Assembly (NCBI RefSeq): GCF_013368755.1
Contig: NC_049565.1
Location: forward strand, 5,208,001-5,272,000
DNA: 64,000 nt
Source: Talaromyces rugulosus
Lineage: Eukaryota; Ascomycota; Eurotiomycetes; Eurotiales; Trichocomaceae
Direction: 5' to 3'
Position numbers and translations under genes: made by a program. The stretch's first letter is position 1, and every line of letters starts with the position of its first letter. Positions 59,001 to 64,000 of this stretch are shown in pieces. The notes beneath the pieces are model-generated. The model was not told the DNA's origin. It saw nothing but the letters and a program-made list of their open reading frames with translations, and searched no databases.

Positions 59001-59366
59001 TGCTGGCAGAGGCAGAAGCAGAACAGGACGAAGAAAAAAGCTTGATTCTAAGAACTACCATGATTTAAGATTAGCAAAATGTCCGTGATAGCTTACAACT
59101 CGAAACCAATCGACAGGGGAATCAACAAGGGGCACATACCAAGGTGTTGCTGCGCGTGGATAAGGAACATCCCATGTTTATTTTTGGAGTTCCCATATGT
59201 CAACACACGCGTGGGTGGACCCACCCACTGCTGCACCAAACCGCCTTCCGAATCAGGAAACCGTGATGCCCTTTGTTTTGATTGGCCGGCTGCCGCAGCA
59301 ACCACCGCGTCAGACATGAGGTTATTCCCAACCTACGGATACAAGGTCTCGAGGACGATCCCTTCC

Positions 59367-59379
59367 AGGAGGGATGGAT
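59367..59379 (+). other. polypurine tract before the 3' LTR
   Basis: Purine-rich AGGAGGGATGGAT directly precedes the TG of the LTR, the expected plus-strand primer site. Confidence 0.7.
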
Positions 59380-59708
59380 TGTGAAGTGCCAGGCTCGGGG
59401 ATGCCGATCCGGCTTACAAAGGCCTGCATATCCTCCGCGGGTTGAGTTGATACATCACAAAGGATGCATCTACCCCTCATGCTCGGTGAATATAACCCTG
59501 TTAGGAAGTAGGATCTCATCTAGATCAGGCTTATAAGCTTGAGACCCCATCCCCCAGGATGAAGGGGCTCAAGCGGTTTATTCTATATCAATATAACCCA
59601 TATCTATTTACTTTATATACTGCCTCGACTCCTAGTAGGAACCCCCTCAGAGCCCAGTAGGTTCCAACTCCCTCATATATAAGTCTTCCAGACACCACCC
59701 ACTTTACA
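59380..59708 (+). repeat. 3' LTR
   Basis: 329 bases, read as identical to the 5' LTR, followed at once by CCAGC. Confidence 0.95.
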
Positions 59709-59713
59709 CCAGC
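59709..59713. repeat. target-site duplication, right copy (CCAGC)
   Basis: Matches 51920-51924. Reading the helicase remnant across the insertion site with one copy removed keeps the frame. Confidence 0.9.
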
Positions 59714-62670
59714 CATAGTACAGCTTACTGAGCAATCTCTGTAGAATACAGCCAAGCAGGCGATGAAGTAGGTGATTATATAGTATAAGTGAGAGATTGA
59801 AGAGGCTAAGAAGACATATATCCAGGCCTATAAGCTATACAAGGTGAATCTGTGGGTGGAACATATGGAATAAGCTATATATTTGTTGGACAAGCACCAG
59901 ATGATATTATAGGCGATATTAAACTAGCCAGATCCTAAGAAAAAGTCTATATTAGCCTAGATCAAAAAACAATTCACCTGGATCATCATAGTGGCCCAGC
60001 AGACCATATTAACACAGTTAAATATGTTCAGTAAGTACGAGATGCACTAGAAATAGATGGATTAGATGTCTAATGCCCTATTCCAGACACAAATAGAACC
60101 CAGCACTATGGAGAAATACCTAGAGGTGTGGCAGCGTATAATCTGATATATTATACGAAGTATACAGCAGCAGGCCATCTAGTTTCAGTTAATAATAGAT
60201 TAGCAGATAGCTATAGAGCAGATGATCAAGACTATTATAGAGAAAGATAATAAGTCTATAGCCAGCAAGGACCCAATCAAGGAAATATAGGACCCAGCTG
60301 ATTAACTATTAAGTCCCATAGATCAGGCTATATTATAGTGGTGTATCAGCATATTAGATTATTAATTAGATAGTAAAGCCAAGCATAAATACTATAGTAG
60401 CATCATTAGTAGATTGGCTATCATAGGTATCAAGGAGCAGGGTAGATAGGAGAATACGTTGACATTCACTCCCTAATTATCTGGGATAATCAAGATTGCA
60501 CAGATATTGGTAGTCTAGCAGGTATAGGAAGAGACGGTTAAGACTAAGGATTGTTCTAATCCATTACAGGCTATAGTAATGCGGTTTATAACCACCATAG
60601 AGGCTATGCTGATAAAGTGGATGTTGGATGCCTAGATATATGGATTAAAGATCCAGTATAACATCATCACTAAAGGATTGATAGTGTGATAGGATAATAA
60701 AATTATATACCAGTATTACTGGTTTATTATAGATTAGTTCTAAGAGATAGTGTATAGATTGATTAACTAGATGTAGGAGCATTTGATGCAGAAGATAATG
60801 TTATTAATACTAGAGAAGGCTAAGTAGTTATCTTCCATCATATAAGACACTATAGAGGACCATGTGGCTAAGAACCAGTCTCAATAGTATTACACCTAGG
60901 ATCCCTGTAATTAGTGGGTGTTAGATAATCAGTAGTAGTTATATCACTGGATTTAGAATATTCCCTGGTTATACCAGGAATAGATTCAGCTAGATAGGTA
61001 ATGGCGAGAGAGGCAGGTATAGCAGTAGATGTAGGCTATTAGACAGGATAAGGAATAGATATTGGTATTAAAGTATTGGACAGGCAGTGGCTCTAGACAG
61101 AGATCTAAGATGTTGAGTATCTAATATTAGAATATTAAGTTTGGCAGTATCCGCAATCAATTTATTAAGAAAGGATTGATATTATTTATAATGTTATATT
61201 ATAAAGGGTATAGTATTAGTAGATAGCCAAAGATTATTTATTAATATATACTATAGCTGGTGGGCAAGTTATTTATATATTTCTAGTAGTTAATCATACT
61301 ATTTTAGTGGTATATTAAAACTATGGTATATAGGTATTCTGAGTAGAGTAGATTTATATGGCTATTGTAGGAGGTGAATAGCTGGACATAGATGTTAGAC
61401 TGTATGAAATAGGCTATGCAGTGGAAGAGTAAGATAGATATAGAGGAGTAGTTGAATATTAGCATGTGCTGATAGATTATAATTATGATCATATAGTGAT
61501 ATTTAGGGCCTACAGCTGGGTTTAAGATTGATGATAATGAGGAGAAGGCTACTAAGAATAAAGATGGATGTTAATAGATAGTGGAAGACGCAGTAATTGA
61601 CGTGTAGGCTGGGTATAGCAGTTATATTGCTAAGGGGATATATGTCTGGGAGATGCATCAAGCAGCTAGGATATTAGTGGTAATGTAGAAGTAGTTCTGG
61701 TAGGCTAGTAAGTAATAGTACTAGTTTTTAGGATTTCTATTGATGTGGGGAGCTGGGGGGAAGTATAGATAGCGGGTTATTAAGTAGAACTAGGTATAGT
61801 AGGTGGCTTATTGATAGATAATGTGGTAGGTGGCCATTCAGCCATTATTAATCTGTATTAAAGGATCTATAGTATAGTTTTAGAACATATAGATGGCTGT
61901 TATTAAGATTATTATAGGCAGTGTGCTGTAGATATTAATGGTGATAGATACTGGTAGAGATAAAAGTATAATATTTATAGTGTTAGCAGTGTGGGAGTAG
62001 ACTAATATATTGATTATAGTAGTATCTATAATGTTGTTGTGGCAGGACATATAGCGGGAGTGTGAGTAGACTAGGATATTATATATATTATAGAATTTCT
62101 ATTAACTGCTTAAGACTATATGTATTGTATTAGTGATGTTTAAGTTGGCTGTTAATAAAGGATTTTAATTATATTTGGGTTGATTGTAGGACTGGAACTG
62201 ATTAAACTAGATTATAATTAATAAGTGCTACACGATATTGGATAGCTGGATAGATTTTTAACCTAAGATACAGGAGTTATTCTAGTTAATGACTATAGAT
62301 ATCCTTATGGTTATATTGACAGTGATGTTGTCAGCAGTTGATAAGGTCTGGTTATTATAGATATTGTAGTTAATATCTATAGTGGTGCAATAGTACTATA
62401 GTCTATATATGATATAGACAAATATTGTATACCATATAGAGCTAATAAAGCCAGATGAAATAGTATAAATGGCATTTATTCAATAGCAGAAGGCCTAATA
62501 ACATCCTTAGAAAAAGAAGATGATCATTTATTGTAAGTTAATAGAGGATATCAACATATTAATAGCAATATTAGGGATGTTAATATACTATAGATAAATA
62601 GCTAAGGCAGCTAAGCAGTAGGCATTATAGATATTTAGTAAGATAGCTGGTAGGGTCATAATTATAGCGA

Positions 62671-63593
62671 TGTAAAGTGGGTGGTGTCTGAAAGACTTAT
62701 ATATGAGGGAGTTGGAACCTACTAGGCTCCGAGGGGGTTCCTACTAGGAGTCGAGGCAGTATATAAAGTAAATAGAGATGGGTTATATTAATATAGAATA
62801 AACCGCTTAAGCCCCTTTATCCTGGGAGATGGGGTCTCAAGCTTATAAGCCTGATCTAGATGAGATCCTACTTCCTAACAGGGTTATATTTACCAAGCAT
62901 GAGGGGTAGATGCATCCTTTGTAATATATCAACTCAACCCACAGAGGATATACAGGCCTTTATAAGCTGGATCGGCATCCCCAAGCCTGGCACTTCATAA
63001 TCCATCCCTCCTGGAAGGGATCGTCCTCGAGACCTTATATCTATAGGTTAGGAATAACCTCATGTCTGACACAGTGGTTGCTATAACAACTGGCTAATCA
63101 AAATAAAAGGCATCACGGTTTCCTGATTTAGAAGGCGATTTAATGCAGCAGTAGATAGGTCCACCTATACGTGTGTTAACATATGAAAACTCCAAAAATA
63201 AATATAGGATATTCCTTATCCACACACAGCAACACCTTGGTATATGCCCCTTATTGATTTCCCTATTAATTAATTTCAAGTTATAAGCTATCACAGATAT
63301 TTTACTAATCTTAAATCATAATAGTTCTTAGAATCAAGCTTTTTTCTTCATTCTATTCTACTTCTACCTCTGCCAACAATAGCTCCCTATACCCCCAAGC
63401 CTATTCATCTCCCAGTTCAGGTGTATATTGACCTATCCTGACATTTTTATAGAAAACCCTAACTTATTATAGGCCTTTAGACTTTACTTATCATAGCCGC
63501 GGTGCTTACCGCCTTACTTTGATAAGTACTTTTTTAAAAAGCTCCTAGTCAGCTTTAAATTAGTTCCTAGTCGAATGGTATAGTGCTTTAGTG
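62671..63593 (-). mobile_element. inverted, RIP-mutated fragment of the same Gypsy family (LTR plus 3' internal part)
   Basis: 62671-62999 is an LTR of exactly 329 bases in reverse orientation. It differs from the intact LTR by scattered C/T and G/A changes (for example CTTCATA where CTTCACA is expected, CTTATAAGCC, TATATTTACC). 63000-63593 continues as the reverse complement of about 59379-58790, including the four-Cys/finger antisense region and the MAPRAPK exon position. It then breaks off (around GCTTTAGTGTC). The mix of transitions on both strands is typical of RIP. The other LTR and gag-pol are absent. It interrupts the helicase remnant in its C-terminal lobe. Confidence 0.85.
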
Positions 63594-64000
63594 TCAATCG
63601 GTTCAACAACTCGTCACCAAGATGTGAATCGGGGTGGGTATTCTGCTAACAGAAGACAAGATGAGAACGTTGTGTAAGGCAATCCTAGGATAAGTAGAGT
63701 ACTATCGCAATGATAGGCTGCAAAGTATGTTGAAGAGTAATAGTAATATGCTATTTGCTTGAGAGAATAAAACACAATGAGCTAGATACATGATGGTAAA
63801 TGAGTGTCCTTATATAGCTGATCCTAAACATAGCGAGCATAGTCGATGCTCTGTTGGCTATGTTGTTGACATATCCAAACATAGTCTGGCTATGTTTGGC
63901 TATGTTCCCTGCATAGTCACGTGCCATGGTGCACTTCCACTGACATGGTGCATGCGCACCGCTGGGGTGCATCCGCACCGGGTGTACTCGCACAGGGTAG
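63594..64000 (-). repeat. possible end of another LTR element, minus orientation, running out of the window
   Basis: Read on the minus strand, GCTATATAAGGACACTCATT (TATA box) is followed by CTCTCAAGCAAATAGC and ATTACTCTTCAACA at about 63724, an LTR-like R-U5 layout with a CA end. The last 130 bases carry repeated words (GGCTATGTT three times, GTGCAT/CGCACCG several times). No coding sequence. A Copia-type LTR is a guess. Confidence 0.35.

Larger units (their letters stand above)
51925..59708 (+). mobile_element. Ty3/Gypsy chromovirus LTR retrotransposon, 7784 bases
   Basis: Bounded by two 329-base LTRs that I read as identical, both TG...CA, and by the 5-base duplication CCAGC at 51920-51924 and 59709-59713. 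The internal order is gag, protease, reverse transcriptase, RNase H, integrase, chromodomain, then an antisense gene, a purine tract and the 3' LTR. Integrase after reverse transcriptase plus a C-terminal chromodomain place it in the chromoviruses. Gag-pol is one frame with six stop codons. No clear tRNA-complementary primer site follows the 5' LTR (sequence TTATAAACCGCTTCC). It sits inside a helicase remnant. The LTR family also occurs as a solo copy at 14780 and an inverted decayed copy at 62671. Confidence 0.95.
51640..62670 (+). pseudogene. RecQ-like helicase gene of the fungal mobile/subtelomeric type, RIP-degraded and split
   Basis: One long frame, full of TAG/TAA mostly where CAG/CAA (Gln) is expected, runs from about 51640 to the Gypsy insertion at 51925. 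It resumes after the second target-duplication copy at 59714 and goes to 62670. The left piece has Cys-rich finger-like sequence (QCDYPGCW, then FMPYRSGSQQF). The right piece has LSGIIKIAQILVVQ, EAMLIKWMLD.YGLKIQYN and YYWFIIDQFQ.IVYRL. Then come a Walker-A-like DTGRDKSIIF (61947-61976), WQDI, the DEAH-box position reading NKCYTILDS (62217 onward), and the second helicase lobe KMIIYCKLIEDI (62513 onward). This matches the family of large RecQ-like helicases with an N-terminal zinc finger that are repeated, often subtelomerically, in ascomycetes. The last helicase motifs are missing, cut by the inverted LTR at 62671. Confidence 0.72.

Noticed and set aside
59079..59384. 101-codon plus-strand frame before the 3' LTR
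   Set aside because: Overlaps the leader of the antisense gene; its counterpart in the decayed copy shows no protein-level constraint that I can see.

Overview
The window looks like accessory, transposon-rich DNA from a filamentous ascomycete (Pezizomycotina, probably Eurotiales). Genes carry short introns of about 50-95 bases with GTRNGY donors and YAG acceptors. The families are typical of moulds: GH78 rhamnosidase, GH33 sialidase/KDNase, rhodopsin-domain membrane proteins, GMC oxidoreductase, P450, an adenylation-thiolation-reductase enzyme and a chromodomain Ty3/Gypsy element. Long AT-rich gaps and C-to-T stop codons in repeats suggest repeat-induced point mutation (RIP).

Layout. 0-2 kb holds the cut end of a CrtC/Diels-Alderase-like gene, a cupin gene broken by one in-frame TGA, and only the N-terminal domain of a fumarylacetoacetase. 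4.4-16.5 kb holds secreted enzymes: rhamnosidase, sialidase, two divergent SH3b-domain proteins with bacterial-type cell-wall hydrolase domains, and a class 3 lipase. A broken carboxymuconolactone-decarboxylase gene and an old solo LTR lie among them. 16.5-20.8 kb is nearly empty apart from an ankyrin remnant. 20.8-26 kb holds a sulfotransferase-like gene, a short-chain dehydrogenase, and a trans-enoyl-reductase gene with a dinucleotide frameshift. 27-34 kb is a run of broken genes: an FAD-linked oxidoreductase with a 178-base internal inversion, a rhodopsin-domain gene and a second short-chain dehydrogenase.

35.8-49.6 kb is different, because every gene reads intact after splicing: P450, GMC oxidoreductase, rhodopsin-domain membrane protein, 4-amino-4-deoxychorismate (PABA) synthase and a 1084-residue adenylation-thiolation-reductase enzyme. 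A working idea, inferred from content only, is that this is a small cluster that makes p-aminobenzoate, reduces an aryl acid (perhaps PABA itself) to an aldehyde, and tailors it with the GMC enzyme and P450.

51.6-64 kb is a nest of mobile DNA. A RIP-degraded RecQ-like helicase gene is split by a 7784-base Ty3/Gypsy chromovirus with identical 329-base LTRs and a perfect 5-base target duplication. The element's gag-pol frame carries six stop codons, and a four-exon gene lies antisense between pol and the 3' LTR. A second, inverted, RIP-mutated fragment of the same family truncates the helicase on the right. The last 400 bases look like the end of another LTR.

Intron positions and lesions were derived by hand-splicing for phase and family fit. 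No similarity search was run.
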